Assembly (NCBI GenBank): GCA_032719365.1
Contig: CM064873.1
Span: 10,001 to 74,000, forward strand
Direction of reading: 5' to 3'
From: Prinsepia uniflora
Taxonomy: Eukaryota; Streptophyta; Magnoliopsida; Rosales; Rosaceae
Length of the DNA: 64,000 nucleotides
Position 1 is the first letter of the stretch, and every line of letters starts with the position of its first letter. Shown one piece after another: positions 60,101 through 64,000 of the stretch. Both the position numbers and the translations under genes were made by a program. Under the pieces are notes generated by a model. The model had not been told where the DNA came from, made no database searches, and saw only the letters and a list, made by a program, of their open reading frames with translations.

Positions 60101-60821
60101 AATAATAGCTAATTTTGCGTGAAAGAAATAACCAAACATTTGGTGGTATTTGGAATTCCACAATTAGGGTTAAAATTGTATTGAGTGGATGTTAACTCTC
60201 AGCAGCGTTCACAGTATCAATCATAGATTTTTTGGATCTTCTCGTTACCATATATCAGAGCTCGTCTAGTATCTGCCTAGATGACTAAAAACCTTTGAAG
60301 CAAAACTTTACCGCTAACAAAAAAATTACTGAGTACGTTTTCATATATGTAGACATATTTGACCTCACTCACGGGCAAACTGAAGAGATTATAATGGGGA
60401 CTATAAAATGACAGAGTAAAGCGGCACGCTGATTTCATTTTAAAAGGCAACAGGGATGCAGGCGGACAGTTTCTAGAAATAAGAATAATATGACTGCAAG
60501 AAACAATTGTGGAAGTCAGTATACCTTTTTTAACAGCGAGATCAGGTCCTGAGGATGAGACTTGGCAATATCCCCTATCTGCCGAGCAGCTGTAAATCTT
60601 GTTGCTTGGGTCGAACCAGCTATTAGGAAGAATAGAGTTAAAGAAAAATACAATTCACATTCGAAACAATAATATTGATAGATAAGGGGATAAATTACGC
60701 AGAGACCAAACGGGGAGGGCTCTATGCTGATACGCAAAAGAAAAAAGGCACCCAAAACAAGTTGAAGGATACTGTCCAAGAGAGTGAGAAGGCGGTGGAG
60801 ACGAGAGGACTGCTGGGCCAT
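20260..60821 (-). CDS. BTAF1: BTAF1/RGD3 (Mot1), TBP-associated Snf2-family ATPase, 28 coding exons
   Basis: Nuclear ATPase that binds TATA-binding protein through N-terminal HEAT repeats and uses ATP to displace it from DNA, resetting transcription initiation. The plant orthologue is RGD3. Coding exons: 60821-60773, 60619-60525, 58991-58777, 58656-58602, 56772-56691, 55209-54890, 53655-53547, 53430-52860, 52755-52623, 52510-52442, 50776-50565, 49305-49065, 39615-39442, 39040-38615, 38528-38094, 37878-37759, 37679-37203, 31582-31044, 30619-30130, 30046-29978, 23763-23659, 23050-22823, 22705-22442, 22349-22300, 21840-21731, 21658-21576, 20823-20611, 20430-20260. All introns are GT-AG and phases agree, giving 6105 nt and 2034 residues, close to the roughly 2.0-kb-residue size of plant orthologues as I recall them. 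Motifs: Walker A DDMGLGKT (1464-1471), DEGH box (1571-1574), GLGLNLTSAD (1882-1891), DRAHRLGQ (1910-1917). The start MAQQSSRLHRLLTLLD matches the family start. The last acceptor (exon 28) is the least certain. No frameshift or internal stop. Confidence 0.97.
22746..22795 (+). repeat. Compound (TG)n(GA)n microsatellite
   Basis: About twelve TG units followed directly by about thirteen GA units, in BTAF1 intron 22, ending 28 bases before the exon 22 donor. Likely polymorphic in length. Confidence 0.97.
23931..24142 (+). repeat. 5' LTR of Copia A
   Basis: 212 bases, TG...CA. Followed directly by the tRNA-Met-type primer-binding site at 24143-24154. Confidence 0.93.
24231..28537 (+). pseudogene. 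Copia A gag-pol remnant
   Basis: Gag opens at ATG 24231 (MATDSCSSP) with the ESNYLLWESQIKPFLIG segment of Copia UBN2-type gag. A frame slip occurs near 24610 and further slips near 24870 and 25320; the zinc-knuckle region is scrambled. 25322-26680 is open and encodes the protease end, the integrase zinc region (HNRLGHPS...CNSCDMGKSTR) and the DDE core (IHSDVWMSP, HSDGGKEF, GLAERKHRH). Most of the reverse transcriptase, including YVDD, is missing. After the antisense insert, 27715-28537 resumes with the RNase H domain (SDADWAGCRDTRRS) and ends in TAG. Not able to encode an active polyprotein. Confidence 0.9.
26690..27714 (-). mobile_element. Truncated antisense Copia fragment E inside Copia A
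   Basis: Read on the minus strand: a complete 5' LTR (27714 to about 27477, starting TGTAGTCTGAT), a primer-binding site TGGTATTAGAGC (27476-27465), a gag start (ATGGCCGCCCAAAACCC at 27421) and a UBN2-type gag (LLLHVINGVGPEFKDLAAAV). A CCHC-like segment and a protease motif LDSGASHHVT follow near 26720, where the fragment stops. Integrase, RT, RNase H and 3' LTR are gone. A resumes at CCTCACTCAAAC right after 27714, so only one side of the insertion is intact; the other was lost in a deletion that also removed A's RT. Confidence 0.85.
28528..28753 (+). repeat. 3' LTR of Copia A
   Basis: 226 bases, preceded by the purine tract GCAGGGGGA. Contains an extra 14-base GTACACTGTATTTA-type duplication absent from the 5' LTR. 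Confidence 0.93.
28759..29977. other. BTAF1 intron 20, remainder
   Basis: AT-rich intron sequence between Copia A and exon 20. I see no gene, RNA or transposon signal; the 73-codon minus frame at 29294-29515 is unconserved. Confidence 0.7.
29978..31582 (-). CDS. BTAF1: BTAF1 exons 18-20: last HEAT repeats and ATPase lobe 1
   Basis: Residues 1262-1627. Exon 18 (539 bases) encodes the last HEAT repeats (CVRHSHVAVRLASSRCI, SVRQSVTHSFAALVPILP) and the bridge KFLEQLLDNSHIDDYKL. Exon 19 (490 bases) carries the Snf2 N-lobe: Walker A Lys1470, motif Ia CPSTLVGHW, ITSYDVVRKD and DEGH 1571-1574, then SGTPIQ. Exon 20 supplies NNVMDLWSLFDFLMPGFLGT. All catalytic motifs are present. Confidence 0.96.
31583..32443. 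other. BTAF1 intron 17, part 5' of Copia B on the plus strand
   Basis: About 860 bases of AT-rich intron between exon 18 and Copia B. No gene or repeat family recognised; one A-run at 32289-32305. Confidence 0.7.
32444..32688 (+). repeat. 5' LTR of Copia B
   Basis: 245 bases, TG...CA, with TATAAATATAGCCG near 32632 as a plausible TATA region for the element's own promoter. Confidence 0.95.
32749..36957 (+). CDS. Copia B gag-pol polyprotein, start codon ATA
   Basis: One open frame covering gag, protease, integrase, reverse transcriptase and RNase H in the Ty1/Copia order. The frame is open from 32701, but the codon matching the gag ATG of element A is ATA (32746-32748). The first in-frame ATG is at 33055, and positions below count from it. 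CCHC knuckle CWSCNRFGHLAAHC 201-214; protease DTGA 245-248; integrase zinc region then D436, D498 and E534 with the correct 35-residue D-E spacing; RT YVDD 969-972; RNase H SDADWAG from 1133. All catalytic residues are present. Starting at 33055 would remove roughly the first 100 gag residues, so the copy may depend on a related element in trans, or use a non-AUG start. Confidence 0.9.
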   Translation, partial: ASDSCASPSISSNHVSTLVSIKLTESNYLLWESQIKPFLIGHNYWRFIDGTHSPPSPTLQPSATTESSPQSDASSSALTDSGLLLPNPAYQQWYQIDQTLISMLRATLTEPVLSQVVDLNTSREIWECLRQNFSQQSLANATNLRFQLMSLTKGSLSISEYLSQAKTLADSLAAINEPFSSRDLVTVVLRGLGPEYSMLVTTMLNFPPLPPFNDLRARLLSFEAQQASTLHSASVHPPTALYTASQHYAPSRGRSAFQRGPRPGRGSRFPNRRGNHRYSSPNPSPGVLGSSPSPINRPTGPQCWSCNRFGHLAAHCPNLSQSTDHNLSQAFAGLHLANVSDPNWYPDTGATHHVTMNPPCTSQPSPSTPDQVMIGNGDTLPIHQTGTVQFSSGPFHFNLSNVLYVPSIQKNLLSVSQFTQDHKVKITFLPHQFLIQDLHTNQVLFQGPCKDGLYRISPQQVPPQVFLTHAAPSLWHQRLGHPSSKVLRMVTTKNNLCSPVPFNSVPFCNQCALNKSTRLSFSSVVHQSIKPFDLIHSDVWMSPVISVSGFRYYVLFTDDYTRFTWIFPLRNKSEVFNHFTKFYSYVQTQFRTNITQFQSDGGTEYTNHQFQAFCSLHGIHHRFSCPHTPQQNGLAERKHRHISEMGRTLLHTAGLPYSYWADALTTAVFLINLLPTPTLNWTSPYTKLYARPPPYHILKTFGCSCFPFLGAYTKHKLQSPSLPCVFLGYSPHHAGYRCLHVKTGRVYISRHVVFNELDFPFPKSSTPPPPLSFTPLVSIPLSHPSPVPPTRCPTTNSRQTSPPFSPPANSSHDLSSSTTPPPLPGLNSQHSHPSRPPNTHPMTTRSKAGISKSRNLLFTSRYPLPQAYTTTKLATAEPTTYTQASKSAAWTDAMKTEYDALMKQQTWSLVPLPPHANAVGCKWVFRLKQRADGSVERHKARLVAKGFHQQEGLDYYETFSPVVKPTTIRVVLSIAVSLGWPLRQLDVTNAFLHGHLNEEAYMVQPPGFTDPNHPHHVCRLHKALYGLKQAPRAWFARFSSFLLQYGFHQSRADPSMFVLHRPPCVLYLLLYVDDNILTGNSPKALSTFMTSLAKAFDIKDLGSLHYFLGIEARPTTTGLTLTQDKYTVGLLHRSGLADCRPAPTPVASKHVLSATIGQPLTNPSTYRQLVGTLLYLTLTRPDISYAVQNVAQFMSKPTDAHLTAVKRIIRYLKSTLGTGLHIQRCRFPLTLQAYSDADWAGCPDTRRSVSGFCVFLGSNLISWCAKKQKTVSRSSSEAEYRALAYTCADTIWILSLLQDLQILPQLPLLLYCDNMSTAHMTANPVFHARTKHIAIDYHFLRERVAAGTHRVLFVPSANQLADLFTKGLPISRHQQLASKLVTPRVPSLRGDVKPCTLIPIDC
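36921..37165 (+). repeat. 3' LTR of Copia B
   Basis: 245 bases, identical by eye to the 5' LTR. The polyprotein stop codon lies 37 bases inside it, at 36955-36957. Confidence 0.95.
37203..39615 (-). CDS. BTAF1: BTAF1 exons 13-17: central domain
   Basis: Residues 718-1261. Contains SFWPSFILGDTLCIVFQNLL, the KMFWPVALPRKSHFKAAAKM segment, VTRTRVVTAAALGVFASRL and CMDPTETPQATVISSIDIID, all diagnostic for the Mot1/BTAF1 central (DUF3535-type) region. Exon 16 donor is CAA-GTAAAT and exon 17 acceptor GGAAG-GAG. A 50-base (GA)n tract sits at the start of intron 13, 15 bases from the acceptor-proximal end of exon 14. Confidence 0.95.
39056..39105 (+). repeat. (GA)n microsatellite
   Basis: About 24 uninterrupted GA units in BTAF1 intron 13, 16 bases from exon 14. 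On the transcribed strand it is a (CU)n tract adjoining the acceptor, so it may serve as or extend the polypyrimidine tract. Confidence 0.97.
39993..40481 (-). repeat. 3' LTR of Copia C
   Basis: 489 bases; a purine-rich AAGGTGGAGATT tract adjoins it on the internal side. A 66-codon plus frame at 40127-40327 is a chance frame in the LTR and recurs in the other LTR. Confidence 0.92.
40638..42441 (-). pseudogene. Copia C reverse transcriptase and RNase H
   Basis: 41335-42441: LVGCKWVFRKKEG, DYDEIFSSVVKHTSIR, YGLKQSPRQWYKRFD and LLLYVDDMLIAC of a Copia RT. In MDGKTTFLYGDLEE the family LDVKTAFLHG motif is altered at the catalytic D region (MDGKTTFLYG). 40638-41228: RNase H (YVDADYAGDLDKRRSTSGYV, STTEAEYITLAEAGKEAIWL). 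The two parts are in different frames with a gap near 41230-41335, so the gene is broken. Confidence 0.88.
42452..43212 (-). pseudogene. Copia C integrase core
   Basis: Resumes the frame of 46834-48273 exactly: GPAPTKSKGGARYFVTFMDD directly continues HSDVW. Contains DDFSRKIWVYF, LRSDNGGEY and NPQQNGGAERMNRT of the DDE core, then the YLINRSPS segment and GCSAYAHIP. A TAG at about 42449 ends the frame after SDKEEA, before the RT domain. Confidence 0.88.
43213..43464 (-). repeat. 3' LTR of Copia D
   Basis: 252 bases, adjoined internally by the purine tract (minus strand) TTTGCGGGGGGA, identical in type to that of Copia B. Confidence 0.9.
43455..46641 (-). pseudogene. Copia D integrase, RT and RNase H remnant
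   Basis: 44389-46641 is one 750-codon frame: protease tail, integrase zinc region (HSRLGHPS...CNSCALGKSTR), DDE core (IHSDVWMSP, QSDGGKEF, GLAERKHRH) and RT through LLLYVDDIVLTGNS. A TAG follows at once (44388-44386). 44059-44370 continues the connection region and ends in a second TAG at VA-stop-F, where elements A and B have VAQF (CAG). RNase H follows in two frames, 43813-44022 and 43455-43844, separated by a small deletion near 43845. The protein is closely related to that of Copia B, so D and B are members of one family. Confidence 0.9.
46641..46832 (-). repeat. Truncated 5' LTR of Copia D
   Basis: 192 bases matching 43273-43464. The missing 60 bases are the U5-side end, so the deletion starts inside the LTR. 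Confidence 0.9.
46834..48273 (-). pseudogene. Copia C gag, protease and integrase N-terminus
   Basis: Starts at ATG 48273 (MSKGKMNADLG). Gag has the DFTNWQRMMKNVLIQQDLDDAL and LLRSLPSSFKHFRTTL segments of Copia UBN2 gag, a Lys-rich linker, the CCHC knuckle CFECGSVDHWKRNC, the protease motif LDTGCTFHMC and the integrase zinc region (HHRLRHISQKGL...CEYCVLGKQKK). It ends at SYIHSDVW, where element D interrupts the frame; the next codons of C lie at 43212 and below. Confidence 0.9.
48308..48797 (-). repeat. 5' LTR of Copia C
   Basis: 490 bases, followed on the minus strand after two bases by the primer-binding site. Confidence 0.92.
49065..53655 (-). CDS. BTAF1: BTAF1 exons 7-12: HEAT repeats and acidic insert
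   Basis: Residues 273-717. Exon 7 has the acidic DFDHDEENFEHDGDGRWPF segment leading into FVEQLILDMFDP. Exon 8 (571 bases) gives VWEVRHGSVMALREIL, then a poorly conserved charged insert with EIDLNMQVP and KLKKPKFED, then ARHSWLKNCEFLQDCAIRFL. Exons 9-12 continue the HEAT array (CRPEWEIRHGSLLGIKYLV, EDPDDDVRAVAADALIP, LAPRLWPFMRHSITSVR). Confidence 0.95.
49306..52441. other. BTAF1 introns 10 and 11
   Basis: Intron 11 (49306-50564) and intron 10 (50777-52441) flank exon 11. Both are AT-rich; intron 11 has a T/C tract at 50396-50436. No transposon, RNA or gene is recognisable; plus-strand frames at 51498-51698 and 51790-51996 look like chance. Confidence 0.6.
53656..54889. other. BTAF1 intron 6
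   Basis: 1234 bases, AT-rich, with homopolymer T runs at 53959-53972 and 54717-54724. Nothing else recognised. Confidence 0.6.
54890..60821 (-). CDS. BTAF1: BTAF1 exons 1-6: N-terminal HEAT block
   Basis: Residues 1-272. Exons 1-3 encode the first HEAT repeats (STQATRFTAARQIGDIAKSH, then NWDTRVAAAQAVGAIAENVK), the part that in Mot1/BTAF1 wraps TBP. Exons 5-6 encode a basic linker (RQKQTLRRRLG, LNLLKRKAKI), a likely nuclear-localisation segment, around the conserved EQFMDVNDM motif. Introns 2, 4 and 5 are 1.5, 1.8 and 1.5 kb; intron 5 holds the Cassandra-like solo LTR. Confidence 0.95.
55483..55767 (+). mobile_element. Cassandra-type solo LTR carrying a 5S rRNA-like block, in BTAF1 intron 5
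   Basis: Starts TGTGAGGACCCGTGCC and ends GGGTCGTGACA, about 285 bases, flanked by AGTAT on both sides (55478-55482 and 55767-55771; the last A is shared between LTR end and duplication). Inside, 55622-55705 resembles the 3' two-thirds of plant 5S rRNA: AACTCCAAAGTTAAGCG, then GATGGGTAACCCACTGGGAAG. Terminal-repeat retrotransposons in miniature (TRIMs) of the Cassandra group are known to carry 5S sequence in their LTRs. No second LTR or internal region is present, so this is a solo LTR. A 15-G run lies at 55530-55544. Confidence 0.88.
55622..55705 (+). other. 5S rRNA-like sequence with box A and box C
   Basis: Box A-like AGTTAAGCG (55631-55639) and box C-like GATGGGTAACCCACTGGGAAG (55663-55683) have the order and approximate spacing of the 5S internal RNA polymerase III promoter. 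The 5S 5' end is not recognisable, so this is an element-borne derivative and not a 5S gene. Confidence 0.75.
56773..58601. other. BTAF1 intron 4
   Basis: 1829 bases, AT-rich, no recognisable gene. A G/A-rich stretch (57690-57835) has no coding sense. Frames at 57883-58080 and 58016-58198 are overlapping chance frames on opposite strands. Confidence 0.6.
58992..60524. other. BTAF1 intron 2
   Basis: 1533 bases, AT-rich; no transposon ends, RNA or conserved frame seen. Confidence 0.6.
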
Positions 60822-61526
60822 AATAGAACATTCCCTTCTTTCACGGCGCCAATAATCTAAGCACTAGTATTAGTGGTAACACTGTCAACAGCCAAATACA
60901 ATTCCGTTAGAACATGCACGACAAGACATAGATGAATACTAGAATTACAGGGATTCTACCCGAATGAATTGGTTTAACACCAACATGTTCGGTCCAGACA
61001 CCCGAGTCAAATGTGTTCTGAAAAAAATGGCCCAACGTCGATAAGATTTCAGATAAAATTGAAAAATTAAGCAAGCCTTTCTGAATAGGGCAAGCGCGAA
61101 AGCATTAGATCGAGCCAGAACCAGCAGTAATGAAGATGAAGGTACCGGGGAGGATTTACCTCAACCAGTGCAAGATAAGGGAAACGCAATATCTCTCCTT
61201 CCTCCCTTCACGCTTCCTTCGTTTCTTCCTCAACCGCGTTACGGCGACTGCTATGAACTTTTTTTTTTTTCCTGTTCTCTTTTAGAGAAAGATACGGGAG
61301 CTGCCACGAATTCCCTCTATTTTACCTTTCCTTTATGTAGAATTGTAAGATAATTTCTGTTTTGTTTTGGGCTTTAAAGTTACTCAGCAACTGGATCCGC
61401 ATTAGGAATCTGGTTATTATTTGATAATAGGCCCAATATGATGAGAAAGGAGTAACTCCCACCCATCTTTTCCCTTTTGCCCGCTTATTTTATATTTAAA
61501 TAAACTACATAAAAATATTCATAGAG
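60822..61526 (-). promoter_or_regulatory. BTAF1 5' untranslated region and promoter region
   Basis: Upstream of the start codon on the minus strand. A plausible 5' UTR intron runs from a donor after TTGAG at about 61163 (TTGAG-GTAAATCC) to an acceptor CTTAG near 60857. The upstream leader is purine-rich on the minus strand (61190-61250), as often in plant 5' UTR exons. No strong TATA box; TAAAATAG near 61319 is weak. The transcription start cannot be placed from sequence. Confidence 0.45.
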
Positions 61527-61643
61527 TAATTATTTCAAATTTATATTCACACTATAAAACCTGTGTAATTATTTCAAATTTATATTCACACTATAAAACC
61601 TGTGTAATTATTTCAAATTTATATTCACCCTATAAAACCTTTC
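61527..61643 (+). repeat. Three tandem copies of a 39-bp unit
   Basis: Copies start at 61527, 61566 and 61605 with TAATTATTTCAAATTTATAT and end CTATAAAACCTGTG. The third diverges at its end. AT-rich, non-coding. Confidence 0.93.
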
Positions 61644-61859
61644 GTCTTGGAACCAACCTATCAATTCATATCATTTAGATACACACTCTTAGTTAATGTA
61701 ATTTGTTAATAAATTTATTAAGTGTTAACATTCATATGACTCATCTTTTATGCTAATTAGGACTCCATGTAAATAAAAAATTATTTGTTGATACCATATA
61801 TGTCCAGACTGACCCGAAAGCCCAGACCCACTAGGAGGCCCAGCCCTTCTACCAAGATC

Positions 61860-62050
61860 AAGAGGCCCAGCCTGCTGTCAATAGCCACGTCGGCCCAAAC
61901 CGACCGACCAAGAGGCCTAGCCCTCCATCAATAGCCATGTCGGCCAGACCAACCGACCAAGAGGCTCGGCCCTCTGTCAACAGCCACGTCAGCCCAAACC
62001 GACCTACCAGGATGCCCTCGATCGAACACCACGTCAGTCCAGACCAACCC
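61860..62050 (+). repeat. Four tandem copies of a 49-50-bp unit
   Basis: Units begin at about 61860, 61910, 61959 and 62008 with AAGAGGCCCAGCC and contain TCAATAGCCACGTCGGCC. The last copy is the most diverged and stops four bases before the LTR at 62055. GC-rich compared with its left flank. Frames of 62-64 codons on the minus strand come from the repeat only. Confidence 0.88.
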
Positions 62051-62054
62051 AAAG

Positions 62055-64000
62055 TGACAGGACCCGCCCCGATCCCCCTGGGACCACCCGGGACGTGCCC
62101 TGCTCCCGTCTGACACCCGACGTTAAAATACCAAAAATACCCTTATTGAAGATAAAATGCATAAAGAAAATCCATAGTTAAGTCATACATAGCACACCAC
62201 ACAAATACTCAAATACAAATAGTGTCAGACAAGGGATGGTTCCCGAATACAGTTTATTGAGCACGACTCTAGACACACTACGTGCCAACCTACCCAGCAG
62301 TAGGGTTCAGGTACGCAACGTAAACCTATGCCTCTTCCTCCTCGGGATCCTCCTCCTCCTCCTCGGGATCCTCCTCCTCGATAGCACTACCTGGAGGGGT
62401 AGTAAAACAACAAAGGTGAGTGGGCCGAAACTCAAGGTTTACAAAGTAGTTTACCATTTCGAAAACATATAACTTTTCCCCTCCGTTTTCCGAAAAGACA
62501 TGCATAGTATCAAAACCACAAAACCATATAGTCATAAGCAGAATAATATCAACATAATATAATCTTAGTCACTGCACTATACATCCCAACCCTGACATCC
62601 CAGATGCCTGACGTCCCAGACGCCCAATAAGGTCACAGTCTCAAGGCTACGCGTGCCACCCGGGGTCTCAATCCCGAGTCCAAATTCCGAACCTAGTCCG
62701 AGCATGGCATTCTAGATGCCTGACGTCCCAGACGTCCAATAGTAGCAATCCTGCTCCTGAGTCACTCTACGGTCCGGTCCCTCCGTAGAATGACTCCTCA
62801 CAGGCAATGCGCCGTGACCGCTCCGGTGTACCTACATCCGGAGGAGATAGAATCCTAGGGTAGATCTATACAGTGCAGTACCACAGATAATATCGAGTTC
62901 CATTATACATATATATGACTCCAAACCATTTATAAACAACCAGACGGGTCTCATGCCCAAACATCGTAATACGTGCCATAAATCATACACAAGCTAAACA
63001 GATACTTTTACTCAAATCACATATAGATATAGTAGAAAGTAAAACAGTTATGCATGCCGAAGTTTAGTGAAATCAAAGGCCCACTCACAGTACAATCCCG
63101 CTGCACTCCCGAGCGTAAAGCCTCGTCCAAGGTTTAAAGTACAATTCCTGTCATGCCCAAAACATACGTAAAGGTCACTTTAAGTCCCTACTAAACAACT
63201 ACGAAACCCTAGACTGAAACCGGCCCGGGAAAGCCGTCCGAACACGCTTCCCAAGGCATCAAACCCTAATTTGACCAACTTAACGATCTCCGATCGACAC
63301 GAAACCACCGCCATTGGATCCGTATCGTCGAAACCTTGAAAATGGCACTGGTCCCACACAAAACACTGTTCACACGCGCCCCCCACGCGCCGGTCAACCC
63401 TCTGGTCAACAGTGCTACAGTGATGCTGACGTCAGCATGACGTCACTGCTGACGTCAGCATGACGTCATCACTGACAGTGTCAGAGGACACGTGTCAACA
63501 GTCCATTGGTCCCTGGTCTGACAATATTCTGACATGATGACGTCATCATGACGTCACTGCTGACGTCAGCATGATGACGTCATCAGCTATAGTAACCGGG
63601 TCTGCGAATCGGGTCACCGCAGACCCACGGTTCGACCCGATCACAGATCGTGATTCCGACCACCAAAATCGATGGGGTTTGTTCCTATGGACTCGTCTGA
63701 ACATGTTCTATGGCTCTGTGTGATCAAAACTGGATTTTAAGATCAAGGAATCACCTGAAAAACGACGGGGAAATGGCTGCCGGTTCTGGTTCGTCTTCTC
63801 CGGCGAGCCGTCACGTTTCCAGCCACCAACTCAGGTCCAAAACGTTCGTCTAGTCCCCTAGGTTAAGTCTCAAAAACAACCAAACAAACTCAACGTTAAA
63901 AACGGACGGTTTGAGGCAGGGAAGGAAAATCGGCCTTCACGGGTTTGCAGGCTTACAGCCGCCGTGTCGCCGCCGTGGGCTGCCCAGTCCAGTCCTACGC
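62055..64000 (+). mobile_element. LTR-family copy 2, runs off the window
   Basis: Starts TGACAGGACCCGCCCC like the solo LTR at 11738. 62055-62137 matches 11738-11820. 62138-63076 is absent from that copy and contains an Asp/Glu-like GATCCTCCTCCTC tract and GGGGTCTCAATCCC hairpins. 63077-64000 matches 11821-12855 closely, apart from a single rather than doubled 111-base TGACGTCA block. The right end lies beyond 64000, so it cannot be said whether this is a solo LTR or the 5' LTR of a full element. No coding domain is visible. Confidence 0.85.
63427..63582. promoter_or_regulatory. TGACGTCA palindrome cluster, copy 2
   Basis: Eight TGACGTCA palindromes and one GACACGTGTC box in 156 bases, the unduplicated form of the cluster at 12170-12436. 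Conservation of the palindromes between the two copies is near complete by eye. Confidence 0.55.

Overview
This window is a plant chromosome end. It opens with about 2.7 kb of perfect Arabidopsis-type telomere (TAAACCC on the + strand, so the physical end lies to the left), then about 1 kb of degenerate heptamers and a subtelomere rich in repeats. The genes have GT-AG introns, the transposons are typical plant Ty1/Copia, hAT-like and TG...CA LTR families, and one element is a Cassandra-type LTR carrying a 5S rRNA-like block. A eudicot is most likely. The Cassandra sequence resembles what I recall from Rosaceae, but that is a weak, memory-based guess.

Layout. 1-3770: telomere and variant telomere repeats. 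3771-6835: one small gene, an NFD6-like mitochondrial/plastid protein on the - strand. Its three exons and splice sites are readable, but exon 2 has an in-frame TAG. It is bracketed by a degenerate direct repeat and has a short interstitial telomeric patch on its 3' side. 6836-10827: no convincing host gene; it holds a decayed hAT-like element that keeps only the two ends of its transposase. 10828-18636: LTR-like repeats, with a - oriented arm and a + oriented arm separated by a CGATATCG-rich insert. A 2-kb solo LTR with a perfect 5-bp target duplication (TGACG) is nested in the left arm. The right arm is cut off by a 320-bp interstitial telomere array (18634-18953) that points the same way as the terminal telomere. 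18954-20259: degenerate minisatellite and the 3' flank of the next gene.

20260-60821 (- strand) is one very large gene, BTAF1 (RGD3/Mot1), the Snf2-family ATPase that removes TATA-binding protein from DNA. All 28 coding exons can be placed by sequence. Phases are consistent throughout, giving 6105 nt and 2034 codons with no break. About 46% of the gene span is retrotransposon in four introns: a Cassandra-like solo LTR (intron 5), an 8.8-kb Copia with a younger Copia nested in it (intron 12), a full-length Copia with LTRs that look identical (intron 17), and a damaged Copia with an antisense Copia fragment inside it (intron 20). Three Copia elements and the Cassandra LTR have recognisable target-site duplications.

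60822-62054: BTAF1 5' region, then two short tandem arrays. 62055-64000: a second, longer copy of the LTR family seen at 11738-13768, running off the window.

I found no new multi-gene system. The most notable signals are the buried same-polarity telomere arrays, the LTR family packed with TGACGTCA palindromes (bZIP-type sites), the mobile 5S-like block inside BTAF1, the broken NFD6-like gene close to the telomere, and an intact essential-type gene whose introns hold a dated series of retrotransposon insertions.
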